From assembly GCA_002840355.1 (NCBI GenBank), contig PHAL01000012.1:27120-91119 (forward strand): a DNA stretch of 64,000 nt. The letters run 5' to 3'. This document shows, in pieces, positions 22,830 through 32,207 of this stretch. The notes beneath the pieces were generated by a model that worked only from the letters and a program-made list of their open reading frames with translations, made no database searches and was not told the DNA's origin. The first letter of the stretch is position 1; every line of letters starts with the position of its first letter. The translations under genes and the position numbers were made by a program. This DNA is from Elusimicrobia bacterium HGW-Elusimicrobia-3. Its GTDB lineage: Bacteria > Elusimicrobiota > Elusimicrobia > Elusimicrobiales > UBA9959.

Positions 22830-24653
22830 TTATTCCCCCTCCGTGTCGCGGCGGCCGCCCGGCTGCAGCGCGGCCAGCTCGGCCGTGAAGTCGGCCAGGC
22901 GCGCCTCGAGGGCCAGCAGTCTGTCGCCGAGTTCCTTCACCTGCGCGTAGTCGGAGTAGATCTCCGGGGCCGACATCTTCGCGGCCAGGGCCTCCACCGT
23001 CTTGCGGGTGTAGTCTATCTCTTTTTCCAGCGTTTCCGCGCGGCGGACGCGCTTGCGGGTCTCGGCGTCCAGACGCCTCTTTTCTTCCCTGTCCTGCCCG
23101 GCGGCGGCCGCGGCCGCCCGGCCCGGACCGGCGGGCGCCTGGCGCGGGGCCTCGAGGCGCAGCCGCTCCTGGCTGTAGCGGAAGTAGTCGTAATTGCCGG
23201 GGTAGACGGTGGTCTTGCCAGCCTCTATGTGCACCACGGAATCCGCCAGCGCGTTGATGAAATACACGTCGTGGCTGATGAAGCAGAGCGTCCCCTCGAA
23301 GTTCTTCAGCGCGGCGATCAGCGCGTCCACGCTGGTCATGTCCAGGTGGGTGGTGGGCTCGTCCATCAGGATGACGTTGGGCGGGTCGAGCAGGAGCTTC
23401 ACCAGCATCAGGCGGCTCTTCTCGCCGCCGGAGAGCACCTCTACTCGCTTGTAGACGTTGTCGCCGGGGAAGAGGAAAGTGCCGAGCACCGTGCGCACCA
23501 CGAGGTCCGGGGTCATGCGGCCGTTGTCCATGGCCTCCTGCAGCACGGTCTTGCGCGGGTCCAGTATGCCTTCGCGGTGCTGCGAGAAATAGCCGGTCTT
23601 CACGTTGGCGCCCGGCGCCCGTTCGCCGGAATCCGGCTCTATCACGCCGGCGAGCAGCTTGAGCAGCGTGCTCTTGCCCGCGCCGTTGTGGCCCACGAAG
23701 GCCATCTTCTGACCGCGCTCCAGCTCGAAGTCGAAGTTCTCGTAAACCCGTATCGGCTCGCGGCCGGGCACGTTGTAGGCCTTGCTCACGCCTTTCAGCC
23801 GCAGCACCTTGGTGCCGGTGCGCACCGGCTGCGGGAAATGGATCTTTACGGTCTTGGCCTCCGGGGGCAGCTCTATGCGCTCCATCTTCTCCAGGCGCTT
23901 GAGCATGCTCTGCGCGCGGCTGGCGGTGGTGGCGCGCGTGCGGTTCTTGGCGATGAACTCCTCCATGTGCGCTATCTCCTCGCGCTGCTGGCGCCAGGCG
24001 GCGTGGATCTTGCGCTTCTCCATCTCCTGCTGGGCCAGGTAGTTCTCGTAGTCGCCGTGGTAGACGCGCAGGGTATGGTTCTGCAGCGCCACGATGGAGC
24101 GGCAGATCTTGTTGATGAAGTCTCGGTCGTGCGAGATGACGAAGATGGCGCCCTGGTAGCCGCGCAGGTAATCCTCCAGCCAGAAGAGCGAGTCCAGGTC
24201 CAGGTGGTTGGTGGGCTCGTCGAGGAGCAGCAGGTCGGGCTTCTTGAGCAGCAGCCTGGCCAGGGCCGCGCGCATGGCCCAGCCGCCGGAGAGGGTGTTG
24301 ACCTTGCGGCCGAAGTCCTCCACCTTGAAGCCCAGGCCCATCAGGATAGACTTGCCCTCGGCCTCCAGGCGGCCGTCGTGGTCTTCGGCCCCGTCCAGCA
24401 CCTCGGCTATCACCGAGCGCTCCGAGACCGGCGCGTTCTCCTGCGGCAGGTAGCCCACGGCCGCGCCCTTCTTGAAAAGTATCTCCCCGTCGTCGGGCTC
24501 CTCGGCGCGGAGCATCATCTTGAAAAGGGTGCTCTTGCCGGCGCCGTTGGGCCCCACCAGGGCGAAGCGGTCGCCGTCGTTTATCTGCAGCGAAGCCCCC
24601 TCGAAGATGGTCTGGGCGACGTAAGCTTTATGGATGTTCCTGATAGTGATCAT
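22830..24653 (-). CDS. ABC-F family ATPase (ribosome-associated, Uup/YheS-like)
   Basis: The 607-residue cytoplasmic protein has two ABC domains and no membrane segment. ABC1 has Walker A GPNGAGKST (34-42), LSGGWAMRAALARLLL, and LLLLDEPTNHLDLDS. ABC2 has GHNGAGKST, LSGGEKSRLMLVKLLL, and ILMDEPTTHLD. The linker between them (PtIM) contains the charged EKRKIHAAWRQQREEIAHMEEFI. A C-terminal coiled coil (about 510-600) resembles Uup. ABC-F proteins act at the ribosomal E site to relieve stalling or protect from antibiotics. The leader of this gene contains a short open frame and a strong hairpin. Confidence 0.93.
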   Translation of the reverse strand: MITIRNIHKAYVAQTIFEGASLQINDGDRFALVGPNGAGKSTLFKMMLRAEEPDDGEILFKKGAAVGYLPQENAPVSERSVIAEVLDGAEDHDGRLEAEGKSILMGLGFKVEDFGRKVNTLSGGWAMRAALARLLLKKPDLLLLDEPTNHLDLDSLFWLEDYLRGYQGAIFVISHDRDFINKICRSIVALQNHTLRVYHGDYENYLAQQEMEKRKIHAAWRQQREEIAHMEEFIAKNRTRATTASRAQSMLKRLEKMERIELPPEAKTVKIHFPQPVRTGTKVLRLKGVSKAYNVPGREPIRVYENFDFELERGQKMAFVGHNGAGKSTLLKLLAGVIEPDSGERAPGANVKTGYFSQHREGILDPRKTVLQEAMDNGRMTPDLVVRTVLGTFLFPGDNVYKRVEVLSGGEKSRLMLVKLLLDPPNVILMDEPTTHLDMTSVDALIAALKNFEGTLCFISHDVYFINALADSVVHIEAGKTTVYPGNYDYFRYSQERLRLEAPRQAPAGPGRAAAAAAGQDREEKRRLDAETRKRVRRAETLEKEIDYTRKTVEALAAKMSAPEIYSDYAQVKELGDRLLALEARLADFTAELAALQPGGRRDTEGE

Positions 24654-24748
24654 TGTTGTGCCTTGAGTCGTGCCGCGGTGCCGGTGGCGGCCTGGAAATA
24701 ACGGGGGCCGGCCGCCGTAAATAAGCGCCGGACGAGATGATCAACTGC

Positions 24749-24847
24749 TTAAGGCGGAGTGCAGGTAAGGCGGACGCCCGGGCCGGAAGCCCGGGCGGAC
24801 CGGTTGGCCGGATATGCGGCAGAAAGGTCTCGCATAACCTGATTATA
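24749..24847 (-). promoter_or_regulatory. Leader of the ABC-F gene: -10 element, short open frame and hairpin
   Basis: A TATAAT (24847-24842 on the minus strand) precedes a short frame from ATG at 24835 to TAA at 24749-24751, encoding 28 residues that end in Thr-Pro-Pro. A 9-bp perfect hairpin (CGCCCGGGC 24775-24783 with GCCCGGGCG 24789-24797) lies inside it and has no U-run. The leader could regulate the ABC-F gene by ribosome stalling. The short frame is not confirmed as a gene. Confidence 0.35.
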
Positions 24848-24881
24848 TCATTTCCGGCGGGGGAGGTTATTTAGCCGGTCC

Positions 24882-25739
24882 TCAGAATTCCCAGGTGAGG
24901 CCGGCCAGCAGGTAGTTGAGCCAGGCGAAGGTGTAAACCTCGCCGGCCCCGGAGCCGCCCTCCAGGAAGCGGTAGCCGGCGCGCGCGCGCAGGCCGGGGC
25001 GCAGTTCGCGGCTTAAGGCCAGCATCACGTCCTCGGCCCTGCCCTGCGGGGCGCCCAGCGCCTCGATGTCCAGCAGCAGCAGCCAACCGGGCCTGAAGGC
25101 GTAGTCCAGCGAGAAAGCCGCCAGCGGCACGAAGCCGGTGTTCTTGCTCTCGGCGCTGGCCCCCCCGCCGGAGAGCGTCACGCCGGCGTGGCGCAGCTTG
25201 AGCGCGCCGCCCCAGCGCAGCGTCAGGGTTTCGGTGCGGTGGAATTCGTAAAGATATTTCACGCGGTAGGAATTGAAGCGGTAGACGGCCTCCACCGGCA
25301 CCCCGCCGGGGAAAGACGCGCCGTTGAAGATCACCGGCTTGTCCAGCCGGCCGCTGGAGCGCAGCGTCAGCGGCGCGGCCAGGAAGGAGAGGTCGCTCTT
25401 GGCCCAGCGCCGGCCCAACCGCAGCCGCGCGTAAGGCGCCGCTTCCGACTTGAGTTCGTCGGTCAGCGAGAACCGCGTGCCGCCGTCGAGCGGGACCTTG
25501 ACGGTGTTGTGGCCGGCCCAGACCGAGCCTCCCTCGGCGTCGAAGTAATACTGCGCGCGCGCGGCGCCGGCGGTCAGTAGTACGGCGCAGCAGGCGGCGG
25601 CCAGTCTGGAGCAAATTATTTTTATCATGTCCTGATTATGAAAAATCCGTTGTTTAAGGTCCGAAGCGCAGTGAGCGCACTTCACCGCTTTGAGCGGTAT
25701 CACCGACAGGCACAGCGGGCATTCCCTGGTGCTAAGCAT
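24882..25739 (-). CDS. Outer-membrane protein with an N-terminal zinc-ribbon extension
   Basis: The frame codes for 285 residues. Residues 1-37 form a zinc ribbon (CPLC at 7-10, CAHC at 21-24). Residue 38 is Met, and a normal signal peptide follows (MIKIICSRLAAACCAVLLTAG, cleavage near ARAQ), then a beta-barrel-like protein ending in Phe (LTWEF). The ATG at 25739 has a strong SD (AGGGAG); the internal ATG at 25628 has only a poorly placed AGGA. Translation from 25739 would put the signal peptide 37 residues inside, which is odd. The zinc ribbon resembles the C-terminal tails of some MscL and small membrane proteins, so it may be a gene remnant. The barrel itself is not recognised. Confidence 0.6.
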   Translation of the reverse strand: MLSTRECPLCLSVIPLKAVKCAHCASDLKQRIFHNQDMIKIICSRLAAACCAVLLTAGAARAQYYFDAEGGSVWAGHNTVKVPLDGGTRFSLTDELKSEAAPYARLRLGRRWAKSDLSFLAAPLTLRSSGRLDKPVIFNGASFPGGVPVEAVYRFNSYRVKYLYEFHRTETLTLRWGGALKLRHAGVTLSGGGASAESKNTGFVPLAAFSLDYAFRPGWLLLLDIEALGAPQGRAEDVMLALSRELRPGLRARAGYRFLEGGSGAGEVYTFAWLNYLLAGLTWEF

Positions 25740-25766
25740 TTAAGTCTCCCTGGTGTTTGCTCCGCG

Positions 25767-26486
25767 TCAGTAGTTCACGATGAGGGACAGCATATTCATC
25801 GTATCGGTCTTCCTGAAACCGGCCGACGGGGAGTTGACGTATTTCCAGACATGGGAGGCCTTGAGCGAGAAGTGGCTGTTGATGGAGGCCACCAGGGCGG
25901 TCTCGGCGTTCATGCGGTAGCCGTCCGACTCCTTGAGGTTGCCCAGGTACTCGAAGTCCTGGCTGGCGTTGGCCGTGGCCGACAGCGTGCGGATGTACTT
26001 GGCGTAGGCTCGGTAGGTGCCGAAGGATTTGTTGTCCGAGCCGGGCATCCGGTCCTCGAAGATGTAGCCGCCGCCGAGTTCGGCGAACAGCTGGTTGTCG
26101 GCGGACTCCAGTATGTGGCGGCCGAAGCCGACGCCCAGGTCCCAGCGGTCCTTGAAGCCGGCGAAGCGGTTCTTGTCCCAGGCGACTTTCTCGAAGGTGT
26201 AATTCTTGCCGGTCAGCTTCCAGCTTACTTTCTCCGAGGCGTTGTACTGCTCGGCGGTCACGGAGGTGCCGCTCTTGGTGCCCAGTCCGCCGGCGACCAG
26301 TTCCAGCGCGGCTTTCTGCCAATCATAATTGAAGAGATTCTTCGCGGAGATAGTGGAGGTCTTGGAGTTGCCGGAGGTCTGCACGTAGGACAGCTCGGCG
26401 GCGTCCTTCCATTTCTTGGGAGTTTCCTGCGCCTGGGCCGCGGCCGCGAGGGCCATAACGGGGATGAGCAGCATTGCGGTTTTCAT
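25767..26486 (-). CDS. DUF481 family outer-membrane protein (YdiY-like)
   Basis: The 239-residue protein has a signal peptide (1-19, ending AAAAQA) and then a 12-strand-like barrel typical of DUF481. The conserved beginning is KDAAELSYVQTSGNSKTSTISAKN, where the SGNS/T pattern is the family hallmark, followed by YRAYAKYIRTLSATANASQDFEYL. Members are described as salt- or acid-induced outer-membrane proteins. The SD is AAGGAGAAC. The zinc-ribbon/OMP gene starts 27 nt downstream, so the two are likely cotranscribed. Confidence 0.85.
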   Translation of the reverse strand: MKTAMLLIPVMALAAAAQAQETPKKWKDAAELSYVQTSGNSKTSTISAKNLFNYDWQKAALELVAGGLGTKSGTSVTAEQYNASEKVSWKLTGKNYTFEKVAWDKNRFAGFKDRWDLGVGFGRHILESADNQLFAELGGGYIFEDRMPGSDNKSFGTYRAYAKYIRTLSATANASQDFEYLGNLKESDGYRMNAETALVASINSHFSLKASHVWKYVNSPSAGFRKTDTMNMLSLIVNY

Positions 26487-26531
26487 GTGTTCTCCTTGTA
26501 AGTCGATGTCGGTCTGGCTGTAAAATTATAA

Positions 26532-26553
26532 ACCGGCCCCCCGCGGGGCCGGT
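26532..26553 (-). terminator. Terminator of the 26569 gene
   Basis: ACCGGCCCC (26532-26540) pairs with GGGGCCGGT (26545-26553) around 4 nt. The minus strand continues TTTATAATTTTA. Confidence 0.8.
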
Positions 26554-26568
26554 CTATGACGCGGTTTA

Positions 26569-27132
26569 TTATTTCCTGCCGCCGCCCTTCTCGGGCCTGT
26601 CCATCTTGGCGGGCCTTTCGGGCCTGTCGCCCTTCATGCTTTTGTGGTCCTTGTGGCTTTTCATCTCCTTGGCCTCTTTCCTGGTCCTCTCCTTCTTGGC
26701 CTTGGCTTCTTCTTTGCGGAGCTCGGCGGCGGCCTTCTTGGCCTTGCTGATGGCCGGGCCCACCTTGAGGCCCAGGTCCTTGGCTATCTTGCCCCAGCCG
26801 GCCTTCGGCGGGCCCTGGCGCAGGGCGGTGAGTTCCTGCACGTTCTCGTCGTTGATGCCGCCGGGCATGCCCTGGGCGAGCGCGAGGGCGATCTGTATCT
26901 CGCCGTTGCTCAGGCCGGAGTCACGCATGGCCTGCACGCGGGCGTCGTCCACGCCGAACTGGGTCTTTATCTTGTTGGCCACCCGCGCCTGTCCCTCCGG
27001 CGTGGCTCCGTTCTTTTCCATCTCCATGACGGCGGTGTTCGCCTGCTTGTCCTCGGGGGTTTCCTGGGCGAGGGCCGGCATGGCCGCCGCTAACAGGAAA
27101 AGCCCTGATATAAGAAATGCCGATTTTTTCAT
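26569..27132 (-). CDS. Exported lysine-rich protein of unknown function
   Basis: The 187-residue protein has a signal peptide (about 1-22, ending in PALAQ). Residues 23-120 are helical with no family I recognise. The last 65 residues are dominated by Lys, Arg, Glu and His (for example KSHKDHKSMKGDRPERPAK), a disordered cationic tail that could bind RNA, phosphate or the envelope. The start at 27132 is fixed by AAGGAG 8 nt upstream; a much longer open frame upstream is a chance extension over the S41 protease gene region. Confidence 0.7.
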   Translation of the reverse strand: MKKSAFLISGLFLLAAAMPALAQETPEDKQANTAVMEMEKNGATPEGQARVANKIKTQFGVDDARVQAMRDSGLSNGEIQIALALAQGMPGGINDENVQELTALRQGPPKAGWGKIAKDLGLKVGPAISKAKKAAAELRKEEAKAKKERTRKEAKEMKSHKDHKSMKGDRPERPAKMDRPEKGGGRK

Positions 27133-27308
27133 TTTGTGTCTCCTTAACCGGGTTTTATTGCGTTTAGAGGCAAGCGCCAGCCTCCGTTCTCCGGAAGCTG
27201 CGCTCGCGTTGGCTGTACTTGAATTATCCCTTCCCCTCTGCCCCAATGACACAATATATCGGTGCGGGCAGTCAAGACCGCCGGCGGCGCGGCCGCAGGT
27301 GAAAAGAA

Positions 27309-27335
27309 AGGCCCTCCGCAGAGAGCGGAGGGCCT
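27309..27335 (-). terminator. Terminator of the S41 protease gene
   Basis: AGGCCCTCCGC (27309-27319) pairs perfectly with GCGGAGGGCCT (27325-27335); loop AGAGA. TTCTTTTC follows on the minus strand. Confidence 0.8.
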
Positions 27336-27359
27336 GCCCGGCCGCCGTTGCGGCGGGAG

Positions 27360-29159
27360 TTAGCGGGTAAGGCCGGCGGCCGCGGCGTTGACGGCCGAGG
27401 TGTAGGCCTTGAAGCCGGTCTGCAGGTCGCCGGGCTGCACCGCGTACGGGATGTCCGGGGTGACGCCCAGGCTCTCTATGGGCCGGCCGTTGGCGCGTAT
27501 GGCGATGGTCTGGGTCAAGCCGAAGTTGTTCATGCCGAGCAGGCTGTTCTCGTACCGGTATTGCCTCACCGCTCCGCCGGCGCCGCTGGTACGGGCGCCG
27601 AAGGTTACGCCGCGCCTGTTGTCCTGCATAATGGCCGGGAAGAAATCGCCGCAGGAGATGTCCGCTTCGTTGGTCAGTACCAGGAGGGGTTTGGTGAAGC
27701 GCGGCCCGTAGGCCGGGGCGACTGTTGCCACTCCGAAGTTGGGCAGCGGGTCGGTGAGGGTCTTCCCCTCCCCCCACTGCTTTATTACCGAAGAAGAGAA
27801 AGCGCGGTAGTCGTTAAGGAAAGCCAGGTCTACTGGGTAACTGCCGAAAGTGTCGCCCAGAAGCTTGCGCGCGTCGTCGTCCGTCTTGGCCCCTTCGGTC
27901 TGGCGCAATAACTTCACCGAGCTGTTCACGTCGGCCGGGGTGAGGGTGATGCGGTGCAGCGGGACCTGCAGGGGCGAGTCGGTCAGCATGGAGAGCAGCC
28001 GGTACATGTAGGGGACGATGCCGCCCGGGTTGTTGAGCTGGTCTATTACCAGCGCGTCGGCGCCGCGCTCGAATTCCCCCGCCAGCAGGGAGAAGTCGGC
28101 GGCCAGGGCGTCCGGATCATCCACCATATAGGTGGGGATGCGCACGTAGCCGGTTTTTTTGCCGTCTACGGGGTTGCGGTAGATATAGGCCCGGAACAGG
28201 GAAGTCGAGGGCGCCTGCCAGATCTTCTCGCCGAGGTCGGGCAGGAAGCCGTCCCGGTCCCCTATTTCGTAGCCGGCGGTTTCCGCGCCGCTCCCGGCGA
28301 AGAGGTCGGAGTACATGACGGTCATCCAGTCCAGCGGCAGGGCATCGCCGCCCAGGCGTTTGGCGACGAACTGCTGGGGAGGGATCTGTTCCTCTGCCCT
28401 CAGCCAGTCCAGCCGGACCGCCACGGCTTCCGCCGCGCCGGCGGGCTTAATGGAGAGGGTGGCGGGTTCCAGGGGCATGTCGTCGGCCCGCGAGCCGAGC
28501 CGCTGCGTCAGGCGCAGCGCCGCCAGGGCCCGGTCGGTGCCGGGTACATTGTCGATACCCGCCTCGGCCAGGTATTCGGCTACGGCTTCGTCCATGCTCT
28601 TGCCGCCGATGGAGGTCACTTCGTCGCCCGTTTTGAACGGGAAAGCGGATTCCGGCAGCACTCTGCGGTTGATGCCGTTGATGTAATACCTGCCTCCGGA
28701 CTCGGTCAGGGACAAGGGCAGGACGGCCCCGGCGGTGGAATGGAAGCTGACGGAAACGTGGTAGTCCTGCGTGGAGGCGAAAAGCCGTTTGACTATCTTG
28801 CGGTACTCGGCCACGCTGACCGGCTGCTGGGCGTTGACCGCCTCTTTGGCCTTAATGATCTCGGCGTCCAGGCTCCAGCCGTTAAGCTCGCCCTTCCACT
28901 CGGCCGGTGCGTAGCGCGCCTCGAAAATGTTCTTTATGGAATCCAGGTCGGCCAGCATGGTCTGGCGCAGCTGCTCCTGGGTCATGGCGCGCGCGTCTGT
29001 GGCGCCCGCGGCCGGGGCGGCGTTGTCGAAGACCTTGCCGAAGTCCTCCGGCGAGGAAGCGGCGGCGGCCTCCAGTTCGGAGAGCGGGGCGGCGGAGGCG
29101 CCGGATAAAAGCGAGAGACCGCAGAGGGCGGCGAACAGGCCCCCAAGAAGAGATTTCAT
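27360..29159 (-). CDS. Exported S41-family serine protease, CPAF-like
   Basis: The 599-residue protein has a signal peptide (1-23, ending ASA). The catalytic region shows His134 in QDYHVSVSFHSTAG, Ser502 in TNEADISCGDFFPAIM, and Glu562 in PIESLGVTPDIPY. This His-Ser-Glu layout matches what I recall of the chlamydial protease CPAF (His105, Ser499, Glu558), not the Ser-Lys dyad of CtpA. The core S41 segment GYVRIPTYMVDDPDA and DALVIDQLNNPGG is intact. An inserted PDZ-like part (about 165-250) has FPFKTGDEVTSIGGKSMDEA. It likely acts in the periplasm or outside the cell. SD AGGAG is well placed. Confidence 0.82.
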   Translation of the reverse strand: MKSLLGGLFAALCGLSLLSGASAAPLSELEAAAASSPEDFGKVFDNAAPAAGATDARAMTQEQLRQTMLADLDSIKNIFEARYAPAEWKGELNGWSLDAEIIKAKEAVNAQQPVSVAEYRKIVKRLFASTQDYHVSVSFHSTAGAVLPLSLTESGGRYYINGINRRVLPESAFPFKTGDEVTSIGGKSMDEAVAEYLAEAGIDNVPGTDRALAALRLTQRLGSRADDMPLEPATLSIKPAGAAEAVAVRLDWLRAEEQIPPQQFVAKRLGGDALPLDWMTVMYSDLFAGSGAETAGYEIGDRDGFLPDLGEKIWQAPSTSLFRAYIYRNPVDGKKTGYVRIPTYMVDDPDALAADFSLLAGEFERGADALVIDQLNNPGGIVPYMYRLLSMLTDSPLQVPLHRITLTPADVNSSVKLLRQTEGAKTDDDARKLLGDTFGSYPVDLAFLNDYRAFSSSVIKQWGEGKTLTDPLPNFGVATVAPAYGPRFTKPLLVLTNEADISCGDFFPAIMQDNRRGVTFGARTSGAGGAVRQYRYENSLLGMNNFGLTQTIAIRANGRPIESLGVTPDIPYAVQPGDLQTGFKAYTSAVNAAAAGLTR

Positions 29160-29243
29160 GTCAGCTCCTGGCAGAGGAATAGAGTCACTAATACGATTAT
29201 AGCCGCGCGGGGAACGCGGCGGCAGGTGCTAAGGGCCCCTTAT

Positions 29244-30290
<1,047 letters not shown>

Positions 30291-30310
30291 GTTTTTATTC
30301 TACCAAAGAA

Positions 30311-30356
30311 AACAGCCGCCTCACGGGGTCCCGGTGGGATCCCTGAGGCGGCTGTT
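30311..30356 (-). terminator. Terminator of the 30372 gene
   Basis: AACAGCCGCCTCA (30311-30323) pairs perfectly with TGAGGCGGCTGTT (30344-30356), 13 bp, with a partly paired inner loop. TTCTTTGG follows on the minus strand. Confidence 0.75.
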
Positions 30357-30371
30357 TATCCGGCCGCGGTC

Positions 30372-30710
30372 TTAGCTGACTTTGCAGCGGCGGCGCTTGG
30401 AGATCAGGTACTCCCCGTTGCGCTTGTGCATGCGGGCCACCAGCTGGTGGGTGCCGGGCTGGAAGCTGGTCCAGTCGAACCACCAGTAGCCCACGGCATG
30501 GCGGCAAGGCTGCCAGGGCTGGTCGTTGATGGAGATGTCCATCCCGGTGCAGTCGCTGGCGCCCATGCGCACGCAATAGTGGCGGGCGTTGATGGTTTCC
30601 AGGTTCTTCGGGTAGTCGATAACCACGTATTCCTCGGTGTTGAGGATCTTCGCCGGCTTGGCGGGTTTGGCTGCGGTTTTGTTGTTCTTTTTCACGGCTA
30701 ACTTAAGCAT
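30372..30710 (-). CDS. Small cytoplasmic protein of unknown function, E-set-like
   Basis: The 112-residue protein has a Lys/Ala/Pro-rich start (KKNNKTAAKPAKPAK) and a beta-rich core (about 27-105). QPWQPCRHAVGYWWFDWTSF and QPGTHQLVARMHKRNGEY look like an immunoglobulin-like or carbohydrate-binding E-set fold, but this is only a resemblance. Three cysteines (in HYCVRM, SDCTGM, QPCRH) may matter. SD GGAGG lies 8 nt before the ATG. A promoter about 220 bases upstream carries an operator-like inverted repeat. Confidence 0.6.
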   Translation of the reverse strand: MLKLAVKKNNKTAAKPAKPAKILNTEEYVVIDYPKNLETINARHYCVRMGASDCTGMDISINDQPWQPCRHAVGYWWFDWTSFQPGTHQLVARMHKRNGEYLISKRRRCKVS

Positions 30711-30925
30711 TTCGCTTTCCTCCGTCTTGTCTAGGGCAGCGGGTTGCGTCCGGCTGCGTGTCCGGCGAAAGGCTTGCGCTTTCGCGGACCTAAGGTTGGC
30801 TTGCGGTCAATATAAGGAAGTCGCGGTATACGCGCCGTTCCGACCGCTGTTGCCTGTAGTGTGTTTTTCCCCTCAGGTCTTATTATACACGTTCGGGGCG
30901 GGGCAGGTCAAGGATTTAGGGGTAT

Positions 30926-30956
30926 AATGATACCAAACAGGTATCATTAATGTCAA
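30926..30956 (-). promoter_or_regulatory. Promoter with an embedded inverted repeat
   Basis: On the minus strand TTGACA (30956-30951), an 18-nt spacer and TATCAT (30932-30927) form a promoter for the 30372 gene. The arms AATGATACC (30926-30934) and GGTATCATT (30940-30948) make a perfect 9-bp inverted repeat over the spacer and -10, as expected for a repressor site. The rest of 30711-30925 is a leader without a recognised gene. Confidence 0.6.
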
Positions 30957-30991
30957 GCGGGGGCGTTTATCTGTGTTCTTACGACGGGGAG

Positions 30992-31441
30992 TCAGACTCC
31001 CCGTTCCAGGTCTTCTACTTTCTTAAGGCGGCGCTTGTGGCGTTCCTCGTCGGAGAAACGGGCCGAGGCGAAGGCGGCGACTATCTCGAAAGCGAGCGAC
31101 TGGCCTATGATGCGCGCGCCCAGGCAGAGCACGTTCATGTCGTCGTGCTCCACGCCCTGGTGGGCGGAGTAGGTGTCGTGGCAGAGGCCGGCGCGTACGC
31201 CCCGGACCTTGTTGGCGGCCACGCAGGCCCCTACGCCGGAGCCGCAGACCACGATGCCTCGTTCGGCGCGGCCGGCGACCACCTCGCGCGCCACGGCGGC
31301 GGCGAAATCGGGGTAATCCACGGCTTTGTCGGGCGAGTCGGTGCCCAGGTCGGCGGCCTCGTGGCCCAGGGCCCTGAGATGCGGCAGCAGGGCCGCTTTT
31401 AAAGTGTATCCGGCGTGGTCGCCGGCGATCGCGATTTTCAT
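30992..31441 (-). CDS. rpiB: Ribose-5-phosphate isomerase B
   Basis: The 149-residue enzyme interconverts ribose 5-phosphate and ribulose 5-phosphate. The N-terminal GDHAGYTLK and DYPDFA motifs bind substrate; the catalytic Cys lies in [18 protein letters not shown], and [21 protein letters not shown] completes the active site. The gene starts 19 bases after the BatE stop and may be the last gene of the Bat operon. Confidence 0.95.
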   Translation of the reverse strand: MKIAIAGDHAGYTLKAALLPHLRALGHEAADLGTDSPDKAVDYPDFAAAVAREVVAGRAERGIVVCGSGVGACVAANKVRGVRAGLCHDTYSAHQGVEHDDMNVLCLGARIIGQSLAFEIVAAFASARFSDEERHKRRLKKVEDLERGV

Positions 31442-31460
31442 AGTGTCCTTGTTGCCGCCG

Positions 31461-32207
31461 CTATATTTTTTCTATGTCCGTCTTGAGGGCCCAGCCCTTG
31501 ATCCCCTCTTTGGGCAGGCCGATCTCGTAGTAGGCCTCGTCGCCGGTGTCGAGGATCTTGACGATGCGCCCCTCCGGCGCCGAGGCGTAGGTCTTGAAAT
31601 TATCTCCCGGGCCGCTGAGCATGCGCGTGCCGCCGGCCCTGGTCACCACGCCGGCGGAACTGAAGGCCGAGGACTGGCGCGCGCCCAGCCAGGCCAGCGA
31701 GCACAGGAGCAGCAGCCCGGCGGCGGCGGCCGCGCGGCAGGCGGGACCGCTCCACTTATTGCCGTCGAGCAGGTAGCCCGCGGCCCAGGCCAGGCAGCCG
31801 AGCCAGAACAGCAGCAGCGACAGGGCCTTCAGCTCGCGCTCCGAGACTATGTAGTAGAAGTAATGCAGGGCCGCGGGCGCCCCCTCCGGCACCAGTTTCT
31901 GGCCGGTATGGCGCAGGGCGAAATCCAGGTTGCCCCGGATGTCCTGCGAGCGAGGGTCGAGCGTGAAGGCCTTGGCATAATGGTAGACGGCCGGCCCCAT
32001 GCGGTTGAGCCGGAACAGCGCGTTGCCGGCGTTGTACCAGCCCCACTGGTTGGCGGGCTCCTTGGCGATCAGCTGCCTGTACCCGTCGAGCGCCTCCTCG
32101 TACTGGCCGGCGCGGTAGAGGTCGTTGAATTCTACCAGCTCGCCGCGGTCGTAGGCGGCGGCGGAGGCCGGCAGGGCGAGCAGCAGGGCGAGCAGCAGGC
32201 GTCTCAT
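31461..32207 (-). CDS. batE: BatE-like TPR and SH3-domain protein
   Basis: The 248-residue protein has a signal peptide (1-18), TPR repeats (about 20-95: [37 protein letters not shown]), two membrane segments (about 125-170), and a C-terminal bacterial SH3-like domain ([27 protein letters not shown]). This is the BatE layout. The start at 32207 overlaps the BatD stop by 4 nt. Last of the Bat genes, probably part of an envelope complex linked to oxidative stress tolerance. Confidence 0.85.
   Translation of the reverse strand: MRRLLLALLLALPASAAAYDRGELVEFNDLYRAGQYEEALDGYRQLIAKEPANQWGWYNAGNALFRLNRMGPAVYHYAKAFTLDPRSQDIRGNLDFALRHTGQKLVPEGAPAALHYFYYIVSERELKALSLLLFWLGCLAWAAGYLLDGNKWSGPACRAAAAAGLLLLCSLAWLGARQSSAFSSAGVVTRAGGTRMLSGPGDNFKTYASAPEGRIVKILDTGDEAYYEIGLPKEGIKGWALKTDIEKI

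Noticed and set aside
24775..24797. Rho-independent terminator of the 24882 gene
   Set aside because: The 9-bp GC hairpin has no U-run on either strand and lies well inside the leader of the ABC-F gene.
27133..27777. N-terminal extension of the 26569 gene to 402 residues
   Set aside because: It overlaps the S41 protease gene, while the Met at 27132 begins a perfect signal peptide after an AAGGAG.
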